Shown piece after piece: positions 1 through 12,475 of a DNA stretch of 64,000 nt. Made by a program: the position numbers and the translations under genes. Below the pieces are notes generated by a model. That model saw only the letters and a program-made list of their open reading frames with translations. It ran no database searches and was not told the DNA's origin. Origin of the DNA: Lycium barbarum. Its lineage: Eukaryota; Streptophyta; Magnoliopsida; Solanales; Solanaceae. The stretch covers positions 63,054,782 through 63,118,781 of the forward strand of contig NC_083344.1 of assembly GCF_019175385.1 (NCBI RefSeq). The letters are read 5' to 3'. Each line of letters starts with the position of its first letter. Position 1 is the stretch's first letter.

Positions 1-126
1 TTGTCTGTCTGTATGGATTCTGACTCTGTCTGTCCGTTCGGATTATGATTCTGTCTGTCTGTCTGGACCATGATTCTATCCGTCCGTCTGGATTATAATA
101 CTGTCCGTCCATTTGATTTATGGTTC
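1..126 (+). repeat. 25-bp tandem array inside LTR S
   Basis: About five units of 25 bp with the form CTGTCYGTCYGTYTGGATTATGATT run from the window edge to about 126. They vary by several bases each. The array continues beyond the left edge. The other copies of this LTR family in the window do not show it clearly. Confidence 0.8.
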
Positions 127-707
127 TATCCACTATATTTCTATGCTTCTGGTTCGGGCTATGGTTATGTTTGTTATGTTTATGCTTTACATACTCGGTA
201 CATTTTTCGTACTGACCCCCGGTTCTTCGAGGGCTGCGTTCCATGCCCGCAGGTACATACGCACCTGGAGATACACCGCCAGTCTAGGGATCAGATTCTG
301 CTATTTTGAAGAGCTCCTTTGATCCGGAGCGAATACTTTTGGTATATATCTTCTGATATCTGTATATTCTGTATGTATGATAATTCTGGGTACGGCGGGG
401 CCCTGTCCCGTCATCTGATTCTGTGTGTCTATTAGAGGCCTGTAGATATGTATGTGGGTTACGGGTTACATCTGTTCAGGTAGGCGTGCACGATTTTGTC
501 ACTCTGTCCGTTATGTTAGCCTCCTCGGCTTATATGTAATTTCAGTATGTTCGGATATGTGTATATTATAGCGCGCGCTGCATTTGTATTGGCTTAAGTC
601 TGTATATAGCTAGTGTGAATTATCTGTCTGGTACGATTCTGTCAGGTAGGTACGTATGGTTATCCAGTTAGGATACCAGTCGCGGCCCACGGGGTTGGGT
701 CATGACA
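1..707 (+). repeat. 3' part of a Ty3/gypsy LTR (S), plus strand, cut by window start
   Basis: The right end reads GGGTTGGGTCATGACA, the reverse complement of the start of the minus-strand LTRs at 6013 and 45829, so this is the same LTR family in the opposite orientation. It contains the shared hairpin module at 190-252 and the CGGGGCCCTGTCCCG inverted repeat near 395-412. No primer-binding site follows 707, so it is either a 3' LTR or the end of a solo LTR. The left boundary lies outside the window. Confidence 0.8.
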
Positions 708-739
708 CACCACCCTCGGGGACCCGTGGAGTCCATGCA

Positions 740-1060
740 CTAACAACGATTCCGGAATAACATCAAAATCGGCTATGCAACAACGATGCCGGAATAACTC
801 ATTGGACATCGGCCATCTCATAGTCACTCAAGTAAAAGAGTCTGTCAAATATCAGTTTTACACAATCAACGTTTTCGGAATTGAACCTCGGACATCGGCC
901 TTCTCACAATCACTCAAGTGAAAATAGTTCATCAAATATCAGTTTCATATAATCAACGATTCCGGAATGGATCTTCAGACATTAACCTTTTTACAATCAC
1001 TCAAGTAAAAGAGTTTATCAAATATTTGTTTCCGTTAATCAACGATACCAGATCATCACC
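740..1060 (+). repeat. ~87-bp tandem repeats within LTR-like T
   Basis: Units starting near 778, 863, 951 and 1037 share AATCAACGATTCCGGAAT, GGACATCGGCC, CAATCACTCAAGT and CATCAAATATCAGTTT at a spacing of about 86-88 bp, with a shorter partial unit near 743. Units differ from each other by roughly a tenth or more of their bases, so the array is not recent. Confidence 0.75.
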
Positions 1061-1159
1061 GGGTATCGGCCATGCATGAATATGAGAGAAATGCGTGTAA
1101 TGCATATGTAAATCGATCAAGTTCAATATCACGAGTACCACAATGGGGCAAGCCAACAA

Positions 1160-1275
1160 GTATCACATTATAATACCAACAGTGGGTATGCCAACATATA
1201 TCAATAAGTCAAGTACCAACAGTGGGTACGCAAACAATATAACCAAGTACAAATACCAACCACTGGTATGTCAAT
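1160..1275 (+). repeat. Short degenerate repeats (TACCAACAGTGGGTAYGC)
   Basis: Three imperfect copies of a motif containing ACCAACAGTGGGTATGCCAAC occur about 40 bp apart (near 1175, 1210 and 1255). The function is unknown; it lies in noncoding LTR-like sequence. Confidence 0.55.
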
Positions 1276-2840
1276 TCTATCCAAATCAAGACGACAAGAC
1301 ATAAGTCAATAATTACCAACTACCCATGGCATCAAGCCAACACAATTGAACAATCAAGCACGCATAACGGGGTGGCTTGTCCCAACACACATCAGGGCCC
1401 AACCTAAGGCAATATCTATTCTAACTTCATACCCGAAGGTTCACATATTGTCTCCGACCTTATAATCTAAATATGTGCTTCACTATAAAAAGTCTCATTA
1501 AAGTTAAACCATAACCTACTTGGACTGCCGAACCGCAACACTAACAAGTAACTTTTTGCCATGCCCTTCGTCTGAAGCTCAGAACCAAAGTAGTCTAAGC
1601 ATAATCGAATTCTAGATTACAAAGTATGAATAATGATACTAATATTGTTATGATATCAACTAGGTCCATTTTAACCTTAGAAATTGGGGAAACGGGCCCA
1701 CAAGGGAAAAATTAGAAATTCATAGGCAAAATACCAAATTAAGTACTAGGCAATCATAATCCCACCCTTAATTGCTGATTTAGCTGAATAATTAGCCTAG
1801 ATTCTGATTTCATGCAAAACCCCGAATTGGGTATAAACCCTAAATCTCCAATCCGAAATTCAACGTTAAAAGTGGAACATCTATGATTAATGAGCCTAGA
1901 TTAGACAATATCTAACAAAACATCACCAATTTATTCATTAATAATCCTAGGAACAATATTCTTTCAAACCCTCTTTCAACTCTTACCACCTTTGGTTCAT
2001 TAAGGGAGAAGGGGAAATCTTAACATGATTATGGTTTTAAAGGAAGAATGAAGAAATGAGTAGGAATTACCTCCAAGATTTTCCTCGAAATATCCTTAAG
2101 AGCAATTTCTTCAAGCTCAAATATCGAAATTGGGTAAAATGAGGGTTTAGGGTTTTTTAACACTTTATTAATAATACTAACTGCCTGTCACCCGCTGAAG
2201 TGGTGCCTGGACCGCCCCAGCTGCGCTGCCCCAACGACCACCTGGCTGCTTCAACGGTAATGAGTAAAAGTCATTCACCGCTCTAGCGGCAAGGCTACCA
2301 ATCCAGCGGTGCCGCTGCCGCGATTTGATGCCGCTAAAGCGGGCACCAGACACCAGAAACTTTACCCAAGATTTCCTTTCGACTCGATTTTTTGACTAAT
2401 TTTCGAGGCCATCTGGTCACATACCAGACACATAGTCCCACATAAAAATGCGCTACGAACGCGTCTGTGGCCTTGGAATTCCTAATGAAGGCCTCGTTAA
2501 TCGAGTCAACCCCGCGGTGCCTTAATTCCAAATTTCCATCCCAAGTCTCGAAATGCACCTAAGTGCATTGGGAACCGAACCAAACACACACACAAGTTCT
2601 AAACAGCCCTCCAGACCTCTCAGAATCGACAAAATTTTGAAAAAGATTAGTTTGCCCAAAAGTCAACTTTGGGTCAACCATTTTTCACTTTAAGCCTATA
2701 TTTTTACCAAAGTTGCCCGATTTCGGTCCAGGCACCTCGGGAAGCATATCAGCGGTCCCCTCAGGTCAAAAGCGAGCTAATCAATGCTCGAAAATGTGCG
2801 AAAACGCTGAAATAATTATACCGACCAAATGGGTCGTTAC

Positions 2841-2959
2841 AGTTGGTCCGATTCATGAGGGTGCTCCTAGGCCCGTTACTGCGCAAACCATGACTGTTGA
2901 TGATCAGGACCTAGTTGGGAGGTTTCTGAAGATGAAACCGCCCAAGTTCTATAGCTTAC
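2841..2959 (+). pseudogene. Scrap of retrotransposon gag
   Basis: The plus-strand frame reads PVTAQTMTVDDQDLVGRFLK and then MKPPKFYS, which resembles the start of the capsid-type gag domain of plant Ty3/gypsy elements, where a short helix precedes an (R/K)xxPPxF motif. Only about 40 codons are present. It is bounded on the left by the LTR-like end at 2840 and on the right by the K-family LTR starting at 2960, so both sides are cut. It cannot encode a working protein. The assignment rests on a short motif and is moderate. Confidence 0.5.
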
Positions 2960-4575
2960 TGTCACGCCCCAAAACCCAACCTAGACGTGACCGACATCCG
3001 ACGTCATGAACAACATCGGAAGAACCTAAAAGATGAAATAACAATACTTAAACCCACCAGGTTCAATATTCGCCGCAGTTTATAAAATAAATGTAAACAA
3101 ATCTTAAACATATGAATTAAATCAGCGGAAGTCTTTATTAATCAAATACTTAGTCAAACGTAATAACATGCCTGAGAGTTAATCAATAACTCAACAATTA
3201 CCCACAAGAATGTATACTATGGAGCTTCTAAGATAAAGGATTAATAGTCTGACTCATCGAAACGCGACCCGAGAAACTAATATAATGAATAAATAAATAA
3301 ATAGGGTGTCCCATGAATGAATGTGTGGGCTCACAAAATCAGCAGCAACAACAAGTCCTTCCTAATCGCCCGGAGTATCAAGAACCTTCTCTTCTCTGTC
3401 ACCAAACATACCATCAAAAACAACAATGGTATGCCTGAGTACTTCGTACTAGGTGAGTGCCTTGGGGACAATAAGTAATAAGAAAATAGAGTACCATAAT
3501 ACATAAAGAAATCAGTCCTGAAAATCATGTGAAATTAATGCAAAAACAGTTATTCAACTTGTGTGACTCAGTAAGAATTATCAAAACTGATTACAAGGCC
3601 TCTTGTCAAGGTACAACTTCAAATATGCCTTTCAATTGATCATAATTAACAACAACAATTCCATGAGAAAATAGAATATCACACATACCAATACAGGCTC
3701 AAGAATAAAGCACATCGAAGGGGTAACTGTAGAAGTTCCCTTGTCACAACGCACCACACTGGAATATAAAATTCAACGGTGGCTATACTTCCTCCCGAAC
3801 AACTAGGCATAATCACACCCCAGGTAGCGAATCCGAAAGTGGCCACTCTTCCTCCTGAATGGCTAGGCATTATTACACTAGGATCCATAGTGACTACCCT
3901 TCCTCCCGAGTAGCTCGGGCAAGCACAACAACAAAGTTCATAGCTTAGAAGCCGAATCACAATTTATCTCAAGGTAGTCATATCATCAATTAGCATTTAC
4001 GTTCATCATGTAATTACAAAGACACATTGTTTCATTGATAATCTTGAAAACGTTTCCACTTCCTTAAACAAGGTTCAATTGTCATAGTTCATCATAAAAC
4101 ACCATTACCAACCCTTAACCATTATTGGTAACCATCTCTTATAGAGGAAAACGGTTAGAATTATGCATACATGTATAATGTGGGCTTGTCCTCTCACGCA
4201 CACTAACGACAATCAATGCTTAAAATAGGGTTTCAAAAGTATGGAAAGTTCACCTTTTTATTCAATAAAGAACTTTTGGGAAGGGGGACATACATTCCAA
4301 AATAACGTTTTCAAAAAGAGACATACCTTAATTAAGCCAGAGACATGCCTTAATTAAGCCTTATGTAATTCAACAATTTACTTTTGTAACGAAGAACACC
4401 CCAAAACCTTAGCTTGAATCACCTTGAGAAGGATTACCTTGCAAACCCTAGGTTTTTCATTCAAAAACCATTTTAAGAATCATGGGTTTAACGCTAGGAT
4501 TGATTAATAATATTAAAGATGTTCTTACCTATATTTTAGGAGACGTGGAGATAAGATTTTCATCCTTAGGGTTTA
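2960..4575 (-). repeat. K-family LTR fragment, minus strand
   Basis: It begins TGTCACGCCCCAAAACCC, the reverse complement of an LTR end, right after the gag scrap. It is clearly related to the plus-strand sequence at 52240-52808 and 63242-63902. Shared landmarks are the CTCCCGAGTAGCT-type tandem repeats, a hairpin pair at 3409-3455 and the GTGGGCTCAC stretch. On the right it stops at 4575, where the LTR of element B begins. A donor-like TAG|GTAAGA (minus strand) lies near 4530. No coding region is seen. Confidence 0.7.
3766..3925 (-). repeat. ~62-bp tandem repeat in K-family LTR
   Basis: Three degenerate units each contain a CTTCCTCCCGA(A/G)xxxCTAGGCAT core and a TGGCxAC flank. The same array, on the other strand, is at 63240-63415 in the second K-family copy, and element P is inserted within it. 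Confidence 0.65.
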
Positions 4576-6012
4576 TGTTACACCCCGTATCTTCGAAGAA
4601 CACTTATCAAATGTGAAACATAAGTATGTTGAGTTAGGGTTAAGTAAAACCACTTTGGAATATAAGGAGCAAGCATTATTCAGTATATTTAATAAGTGAA
4701 CGATGTATATAAGGTATACCGGAAGGTTTTATAAGGAAATGAGTGGAAGAAATGGAGTAGTACGACTTTGGAGAAAGGTTGGGTAATGTTTTGTGTGAAA
4801 ATTTTGGTCCAACATGGGAGACGAATATCTCTTAGCATATTAAGTGTTTTAAGGTGAAAAAAAGGCCTAAAATGAAATTCGTCGAGTCTAGTTCCCAACG
4901 CAACAACCCGCTCATCGATAGGACATCAGAATAGAGAACTATGGACGTTACAAGTTCAGCTGACAGAGCAGAAATGAATGCTACAGTACTGCTACACTCG
5001 CCTTGCTATAGTGCTGCTACAGTGAACCCGACCCGAATTTGACCCTTATATAAAGGGTAATAACCCCCTTTTTCCATCAGATTTTGCTAGAAATTTCCAG
5101 AATTGAAGAGAGAAAGAGAGAGGGAAACAAAAAGTGAGCAATTTTTAAGTCGCGGAGTAGTGGTTTAGGTCCGGGTAACACATGGTTGTGATTCTAGTAT
5201 TGTTTTGCGGTGGACTTTAGCGTGGATATTGAGGATATTTCTGTCTTAACAAGAAAAAAAGGTATGAATATTTCTCTGTTGGTATTATTTAAGGCTTATT
5301 TACGGAGATAAAGTCGCTAAATAATTGTATAATGGGTTGATTAGTTATGGAAGTTGGAAAACAGCGTGTGGGTTGTTCTATGGAATACTTTGGTGTTGGA
5401 AATGATGCTATTGATGTTGGTATTGAAGTTGTTGTTGTTGGTTGCTGAATTGAGATTCCGGGCTAGGCATATAAACAGGGGAGATGCTGCCCGATTTTCA
5501 GTAGGATATAAAATAGTTTGACTTGAGAGCTTAGCACAAATATACTATGACGAGTCTAATGATAGTGTGAATCCTCTTAAATGTAGACTCAGAAATTCGG
5601 CCGAATAAGTGTGGATAATTGGAGGCTTCACAGGTATGTTAAGGCTTGTCCCTTTCTTTCAAAGGCATGATTCCTATGGTACGATTTCATAAATGTTTTC
5701 ATTAACTTCTTTGTTTCCAAAAGCTAGATGTTTATGACTCCAAAGTATGATTCCTTTCCCGATAACCCGTAAATGTCTTTCCAAAATGCTCGTATTTTCC
5801 AAACCAACGGTTATGATTATGTGAGCTCTTGTGATAACAGCGACGAACATGTTTTTACCATGATAATGATGATGTTAAGAGTGAGAATATTTTCTACAAT
5901 GAGTATGATGATGTTGTTTTTATAGATAAATGTCTCAAGTTATGAGATCGATATTTTTATGAGAATATTGAGCTATTTTCCTAACTTTCTCAATTTTATT
6001 CATTGTTGTTGG
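4576..6012 (+). repeat. Element B 5' LTR, segment 1
   Basis: It starts TGTTACACCCCGTATC. Its content follows the same order as the LTR of element A: a donor-like AAG|GTATGA at 5261, a CAG|GTATGT at 5633, then CTTTCTTTCAAAGGCATGATTCC, then TGAGAATATTGAGCTATTT. It is interrupted at 6012 by solo LTR C and resumes at 9077. The three segments total about 2.47 kb. A possible target duplication GTTTA precedes it, but B's far end is not recognisable, so this cannot be confirmed. Confidence 0.8.
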
Positions 6013-9000
6013 TGTCACGACCCAGCCCCGTGGGTCGCGACTGGTGCCCTACTTGGGCACCCAAACAGACAAACATACCAAATCGTCATATAATAGCTTA
6101 GGTCAATTTCAAATTCATCATTATAAACAGATCTGAAAATCATTATCATCTGAAGCGGTCACGTGTACAGAGATATCATATCAGAACAAAAAGGGGCGGC
6201 GGAATACACATCGCCGAATATATACACACATATACGAACATACAGGCCATTTAGGCCGCATCAAAATCTAATAGATTGGTGGAATGTACATCGCCGGGCA
6301 CAAATATCACACGCTGCCTCAAATTGTATCAAACTGTCTCAGACACATTTCAAACACAACCATATATATACATATATATTAGAAGCCGACAAGGCTATCA
6401 AATGGCGCAGCGGCCCAAAACATATACAAATACGCGCCGACAAGGCGGCCATGGCGAGTGGGATCACACAAACACACCTGTACAGAAGTAGGCACAACCC
6501 ACATATACGTGTACAGACCTCTAAACAGACCAACCAAATCATATGGCGGGACAGGGCCCCGCCCTACCCCTGAACAAATACATACATATGTAGCGAACAA
6601 AGATATATACCAAAATGTAGGCTCCGGAATAAGAGGAGCACTCCAAATAGCAAAAGAGGGTGTCCTAAACTGGTGGATCACCAAACTGTGCGTCTGTACC
6701 TGCGGGCATGAAACACAGCCCCCCCCCCCCCCCCCGAAGAAAGGGGGTCAGTACGAAATATGTACTGAGTATGCAAAGCAGAAGATACAGAAAACAAACC
6801 TGAGGCATAAACGAAATAGAAGTACAGAACATAAGTGCAAACCCAAAATATCAAAATGTTTACTCTCAAAATATAAGTCATGCATAGGGCACAGAGAATA
6901 TGGTCGCCCGCCCGTCGATGGCGCCATAATACAACATAACACCAGAAGGTTTCAAATCTCCGTATCCCCGTCACACATCATCACAACACATCGTAAGCCA
7001 TATCACAGCATAACTCCATAAACGGAACCCGACCCTATGGCGAGGTCTCGGGAACCGTAACACAGCATACTGCCGAATATATCATAGTGCGCACGATCAC
7101 AAAACCGGCCCGGGAACCGGCGAACGATATCATAATAATGGGCACGAGCAGAGTAGTGCAGAAACTAATGCAATTTACATATCAAAACATTTATGAAACT
7201 GGACATAATCATATGACAACCCGTTAGGCAAACTAGTCCGGACAACTGATCAATACGGAGTTTATCTCACAAAAGTACTTCTGAAATCGTATTCATAGTT
7301 CAAATTGTAAATCAGAATATCATGGAGTAATCAAAACATTATTCTTTAATAGCTAAAGTCATAAGCAAAAGTCTCTTTTCGGTATCGAACAAAGTTAAGT
7401 CAATTAGGGCAACGAAGGAGACTCGGGGCTAGAAGGCCCACCTTGGTCCAAGTCGAGGCGGCGTACAAATTTTACAGACATTTGACCTTATGGAATCAAC
7501 CATGAAAGCTTAGGGGTGATTCGATCATGTTTACGAAAGTTACGAATGTTTGAACGTTTCATTTCAACAAAGCATAAGTTTCTAATTCAATTTCACTGAA
7601 TGGAATAGTGCTAAAAGTAAGCTCGGATTTCTATGAATAGAATGATCCCCGAGGTTCAAACTCAAACCTAGTACATCTAGGACATGCCAAGAGAAGAAAA
7701 GGGATAGCTTTACATACCTCACTTGCGCCTTACGCTCATCCAAACTCAATCCCCGTTTCGTCCAAAATCTACAATTGGTCATAGTTGCCAAATATAAGTT
7801 CCAAGCTTTTATGAATTCAAACTTAAATTCATATTGTCTACCGAAATTTTGGCAGCATTTCCCCTATACATATAGCATCCCCGAGACTTAGCTCGGCTCA
7901 ATATATTAACAACAACAACCCAACAATTACCACAAAACGCACTATAACATAAATAGTCCTCCTTTCTTCATAGTTCAACGACTTCCATTCCAGCTTCACA
8001 CTATCAAACTAATATCAACATTTTCCATATCCATTAACTAATTCAAGATTATTCAAACATATTTCCATAGCATTCCAAACAATATTCATGAATTCAAGTG
8101 TTTCCGCCAATTCCATATTCCATCCGAAACTCCTACAAATGCGACAAAACCATCACAACACATTTTTCTACTTATAAATTCATAACCAACAACAATAATC
8201 CACACTTAGAATCTTACTTCCATAATTATATAAACATTATATAAAAATCACATAATTTCCCATAACAACCCACAACCATTTTCAATACCAACTTGATTCA
8301 TTAAACCCTTATTTACATCACAAACACCACAACAACACAACTAACAAACTAAATGGAACTTAATTCATCTCCTCCCTTCATCACCATGGCACACAGCCAT
8401 GCACTACTTCACACATACACACGGCTAGACACATACACATCACAACTCCATAATTCTCATCCAATTCTCATCATCATAACACATATACTTATTCCATAAC
8501 ACCAAAGAATAGAAATCTTACCTTTTTCTTCAAACTTCCACTTGCCAACACAAGCACTTTCTTGCCTTAAAAATTATACCATGTTGAAGAGCATCCTTGA
8601 GTTAGTAGAAATACATGAAGAAACAAATTTTCGGATCAAGATTGAAGAGCTTGGAAATTTTTTCTCTTTTTCTTGAAGGGGCCGAAACCCCCTCCCTTTG
8701 TTCTTGCTCTTCTTTCTTTTGTTTTCAAGAATAGTCTAGAATGAACAATGGTCCCTTTATTTATTTAATCATCACATGACTTGAACTAAAACATGGGCTT
8801 GGCCTCCTCTTAATGGGCTATGGCCGGCAACCCCCTCACTTTGGGCCTCATTTTTCTCTTATTAATTTTGAGCCCAATTCATTAGAAATCTTATTTTGTA
8901 ATTCCCGAACTAATTTCCAAAATTCCAAATTTTGCCCTTGGCCTTCCTCCGTATTTCCGCAACAATATTTCTCATAAATATCACACACATATGTTAGATA

Positions 9001-9076
9001 AAATAAACATAGCCTTATTTCTTTCAAGTCAAACTCATTTCTAATTTTCCGAATGCACAAAACACGGGATATAACA
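6013..9076 (-). mobile_element. Solo LTR (C), minus strand, with 5-bp target duplication
   Basis: The plus strand begins TGTCACGACCCAGCC and ends CGGGATATAACA (TG...CA). It is flanked by the perfect duplication GTTGG at 6008-6012 and 9077-9081, and no internal region is present. It therefore arose by recombination between two LTRs of one inserted element. It belongs to the family of the LTRs of element M. It holds the hairpin module at 6699-6773, a GAG|GTATGT donor-like site near 7711-7720, another near 8515, and a TATA-like stretch at 8752-8770 (all minus strand). A run of 17 C at 6719-6735 expands one hairpin arm. Confidence 0.93.
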
Positions 9077-9789
9077 GTTGGCCTCACCTTAAAATAATTG
9101 TTCCTTCAAGGTGAGATAGAGCGATGATTATTCCATAATATAATCGGAGGTTACCGACCTTACGTCACTCCGATAGAGTTATAGCTTTCCTTGGGCTCTC
9201 CTGCATGCCGCTTATATGATATATGTATATGTAAATGGGGAATGTGGGAAAAAGGGCTAGAGCGTTATAGATGCATAACCACCTGATCAGTTGGTATAAT
9301 ATGATCTCATCCCGGACGCGGGGTGCCAGGACGCGGGGTGCCAGGACGCGGGGTATATGGTTACATGAATCGGGCCGATATACCTCGGCAATATGATATG
9401 TTCTATTTTCTGTATACATGAATAAGAAATGTTTTTCAAAGAAAGCTAAGCATGCATGGTATCCGCCCTAGGAGGCACTCATATGTATAGGTTACTCTTT
9501 TATCTTACAATATGCTCTATATTTCCATGCTGTTATTATTCATACTTGTATCCCTTATTATATTATCGTTCATGCCTTACATACTCGGCACGTTACTCGT
9601 ACTGACGTACCTTCTTATAGACGCTGCGTTCATGCTCGCAGGAACAGGTAGCCAGTCGGACGATCCGCATCAGTAGGACCTCCCCAGAGCGGCAATCAGT
9701 ACGCTCCATTGATCCGGAGCTTCAGACCTTTTGGTGTGCTATTCCGATAAGTACATATATGGGTAGGGCAGGGCCTTGTCCTTTCCTTT
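9077..9789 (+). repeat. Element B 5' LTR, segment 2
   Basis: It continues segment 1 after the C insertion: the CTTAAAATAATTGTTCCTTCAAGGTGAG stretch matches the equivalent place in the LTR of A (near 11480). It holds three copies of a 15-bp GCCAGGACGCGGGGT unit near 9313-9352 and the hairpin module at 9580-9642. It ends at the CCTTT duplicated by the insertion of A. Confidence 0.88.
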
Positions 9790-9944
9790 TGTTACACCTC
9801 GGAAAAAGTCCCCGTACATGTACAAGGAATAGAACGACAAGGGTATGAGTGTGGGGTGTTTTACTAAGCAAGGGGTGATGATTCGTGAATTTTTGGAAAT
9901 GAAAAAGTTATGGAATTTTATTCAGCACAGTGGTCGTGAAGTGG

Positions 9945-10200
9945 TATACGGCCCGTAAAGTGATTTACGGACTGTAAACCACTATCGTCCTCCAGCCTTT
10001 CAAGTTTCAACTTTCTGCTAAGTGGTGAAATGCTTAAATACGACTTGGAATACGGCCCGTAAACTGGTTTACGGACCGTAAACCTCGATCGTAAACTGCA
10101 ATATTCTTCAGCCAACTTCTCTGTTTTGGACATGCTTAAATACGACCAGGGAGGACGGCTCGTGAACCAGTTTACGGCTCGTAAACTGTGGTTTACGACC
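9945..10200 (+). promoter_or_regulatory. Palindrome array in U3 of element A
   Basis: About six copies of TACGGNCCGTA or close variants occur in 250 bp, mixed with single GTCGTA/TACGAC half-sites. The array ends with GACCACTGTTCACCCC about 40 bp upstream of the TATA-like site. The 3' LTR repeats it at 16474-16730. The position suggests a transcription-factor binding cluster, but that is inference. Confidence 0.6.
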
Positions 10201-10240
10201 ACTGTTCACCCCGACTAGAATTCATTAAAGACCAGATTTT

Positions 10241-10255
10241 GAATTAATAAAAGGG
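10241..10255 (+). promoter_or_regulatory. Putative core promoter (TATA-like) of element A
   Basis: GAATTAATAAAAGGG lies between the palindrome array and an A/C-rich stretch typical of plant 5' leaders (10265 onward). It sits about 250 bp upstream of the donor-like site at 10503. The other LTRs have an AT-rich box in the same relative place. No transcript evidence is available. Confidence 0.4.
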
Positions 10256-11762
10256 ACCAAGGCTTCATTTTATTTCATTATGCATCTACACCATTCAAGA
10301 ACACTCTAGAAGCTCTCCAAATATTCATCCACAAAATTCAAGAGATCAAAGGGGAACCAAGATCATCAACATCTAATTCATGAAAGCAAGTGCATGAGAC
10401 TCTATTGGAAGTCATCTTCTTCAAGAAATCTCAAAAGAGTTGAAATAGGGTTTTGGTATAAAAAGAGTATTGTTGCTCAAGGCTTGTTCCACCATCATCC
10501 AAGGTATGTTTCATTACTATACCATATGGTTCAAGGTATTGGAAGGCTTAGATACTGAAATATATAAGAACATAGAAAATGGGCCTTGTATGGGTAAATG
10601 GAGGCACAATTGAATAGTATTTGAATGGAGTCATGAATGTTGATAAGATACGGTTGTGAATATGTTATAAATAACGTCTAGACCATGACATAAGTATTAT
10701 ATACGAGAAAACGTGATAACGAGCTATAACCATGGATGTGGAGAAATTGGAGGAAAATGGTAGATTTTTCTTAAAGTTTATAAGTGATGATTGTTGAAAG
10801 TATTATTGTGAGTGTCGTTACGAATGTATGAGAGTGGAAATGAAACATGGGGAAAGTATTAGAAATGAAGGGAGTGCTACCCAATTTTCCTTAGAAATGG
10901 TAGTCCGTTCTTGTAATTACTTAGCTAACGACGACATGAATTCTCTTGAAGGTATACGAGTGCATTAGGGGAGAACGAGCAAGCAATAAGAATTGTAAAC
11001 GTCGAAGGTATGTGAGGCTATTCCCTTTCTTTCAAAGGCATGATCCCTAGCTTACGATTTCATAAATGCTCCCATCTTTTCCTTGCTATCAAAGGTTAAA
11101 TAATCTAAGATTCCGAAGCACGATTTCCTTCTTGATATTTCGTAAATGTTTTCCAAAGTACTCCTATTTTCCAAACCAAAGGTTGCGATTATGTGAGCGT
11201 TATGATAACGACCGTGGATATTGTTTTCAATAATAATGATGATGTAAAAAGTGAAAGTATCATTATGCTGACCATGATGAGAGCAAATCTTATGTTTAAA
11301 AGTTTCAAGTTTACGATTTCAAGGACTATATGAGAACGTTGAGCTATTTACTGATTTCTCAATTTATTCATGGATGGTGACTTTATTTCTAAATCTTCCA
11401 AAGTATATGAATGGATGCCTTATGAAGTTCATGATTTTATTCTATGCTTTCTTTTAATTCTATTCTTCATTGATACTCTCGCCTTATAATAATTGCTCCT
11501 TCAAGGCGAGACAAAGCGACGATGATTACTCCATAACACAATCGGAGGCTTTCAACCTTACGTCACTCCAACGTACTTACAGCTTTTCCTTGGGCTCTCC
11601 AGCATGCCATGTATATTATGTATGTATATATATATGATATGAAAATGTTTTCAGGGGAAAGGGGGAAAGGTGAGGCGCTATAGACGCATAGCTACCTGTA
11701 CAGCTGGCATATCATGATTCCATCCAGGACGTGGGATGCCCGGACGCGGGATATATGGGTTA

Positions 11763-11930
11763 TGGATCGGGCCGCACGTTCCTCGTCACTAACTTATTAT
11801 ATTTATGGATCGGGCTGTACGTTCCTCGGCACTAACTTATTATATTTATGGATCGGGCCGTACGCTCCTCGGCACTAACACATGATGACATATGGATCGG
11901 GCTGCGCGTTCCGCAGCAATTTACTATGTG
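11763..11930 (+). repeat. 43-44-bp tandem repeat in A 5' LTR (4 copies)
   Basis: Units beginning TGGATCGGGC start at 11763, 11806, 11849 and 11893. The 3' LTR has only three (18273, 18316, 18360). The units hold CGTACGTTCCTCGGCACTAAC. The copy-number difference arose after insertion or during reverse transcription. Confidence 0.85.
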
Positions 11931-12045
11931 ATGCTTTATGAGTATGCATGCATGGATCCGCCTTAAGAGGCAAGCAGTTATCGATTATCTCCTTGTACTT
12001 ACTTTATTTTCTAATTCTTACTTTATTTCTTGATGTATGCCTTAC

Positions 12046-12108
12046 ATACTCAGTACAATGTTCGTACTGACATCCTTTTCTTTGGATGTTGTGTTCATGC
12101 CCACAGGT
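12046..12108 (+). other. Conserved hairpin module, A 5' LTR copy
   Basis: Three adjacent inverted repeats are seen: TCAGTAC/GTACTGA, ACATCC/GGATGT, and TGTG/CACA around TTCATGCC. In element L the same places read TCAGTAC/GTACTGA, CGTCC/GGACG and CTGCG/CGCAG, so paired positions changed together. The copy in the 3' LTR is at 18512-18574. Confidence 0.65.
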
Positions 12109-12475
12109 AGACGGGAAAGCGGTCCAGACTGATAGGAGTCACTAGCCGAGCTGAAGAGCACTCCATCTTCCGGAGGTGGTAGTTGGTTGTTCCTTTTGTG
12201 TATATATTTGTATGTGACTCAATAGAGGCTCATAGATGCTCGATGTGGGTTGTGTGGTTCCACAACATGGGTAGTACGCATGTGTATAAGTATATTGAAA
12301 TATGTTTTTGCATCAACGCGTTATATTTTTTGTAATGAAAAGCAAATCCTCTTTTTAAAGTTAACCGGAAATAGATGAATGATTGTTAAATGGGTTAGGT
12401 AAATGATAGTACGAGCGGTACTCGGTGGTTAGTCCCGGGTACCCGTCGCGGCCCCTAGCCGGGTCGTGACAGAAG

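Larger units (their letters stand above)
708..2840 (-). repeat. Old LTR-like sequence (T), probably minus strand
   Basis: The right end reads ATGGGTCGTTACA; its reverse complement TGTAACGACCC is a typical gypsy LTR start. A donor-like site reading GAGGTAATT on the minus strand lies near 2070. It carries its own internal tandem repeats (740-1060 and about 1160-1275). The left limit is uncertain because it abuts or overlaps the end of LTR S near 703-707, and I could not find a convincing target duplication. No coding region is seen in it. Confidence 0.45.
9790..12471 (+). repeat. Element A 5' LTR (2682 bp)
   Basis: The boundaries are set by TG...CA ends, the target duplication on the left and the PBS 4 nt after the right end. 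In order it holds a palindrome array (9951-10195), a TATA-like site (10241-10255), donor-like sites at 10503/10504 and 11007/11008, a 43-bp tandem array (11763-11930) and the hairpin module (12046-12108). Compared with the 3' copy it has one more 43-bp unit and about 20 bp more just after the first donor-like site; otherwise only scattered point differences are seen. Confidence 0.95.

Noticed and set aside
703..2845. Target duplication GTTGG for LTR-like T
   Set aside because: GTTGG occurs near both edges, but the left LTR terminus would then not begin with TG; probably coincidence.
6719..6735. Run of 17 C as a transposon tail or sequencing artefact
   Set aside because: It expands the CCCCC/GGGGG stem found in the same place in related LTRs; its length may be error-prone but needs no separate element.
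9918..10202. 94-codon open frame, almost identical in the second LTR at 16447-16731
   Set aside because: It lies antisense in the U3 palindrome array of both LTRs of A; the conservation is LTR identity and the sequence is repeat-derived.
11763..11930. Regularly spaced repeats that could suggest a CRISPR array
   Set aside because: Units are contiguous 43-44-bp tandem repeats without unique spacers, in a plant LTR.
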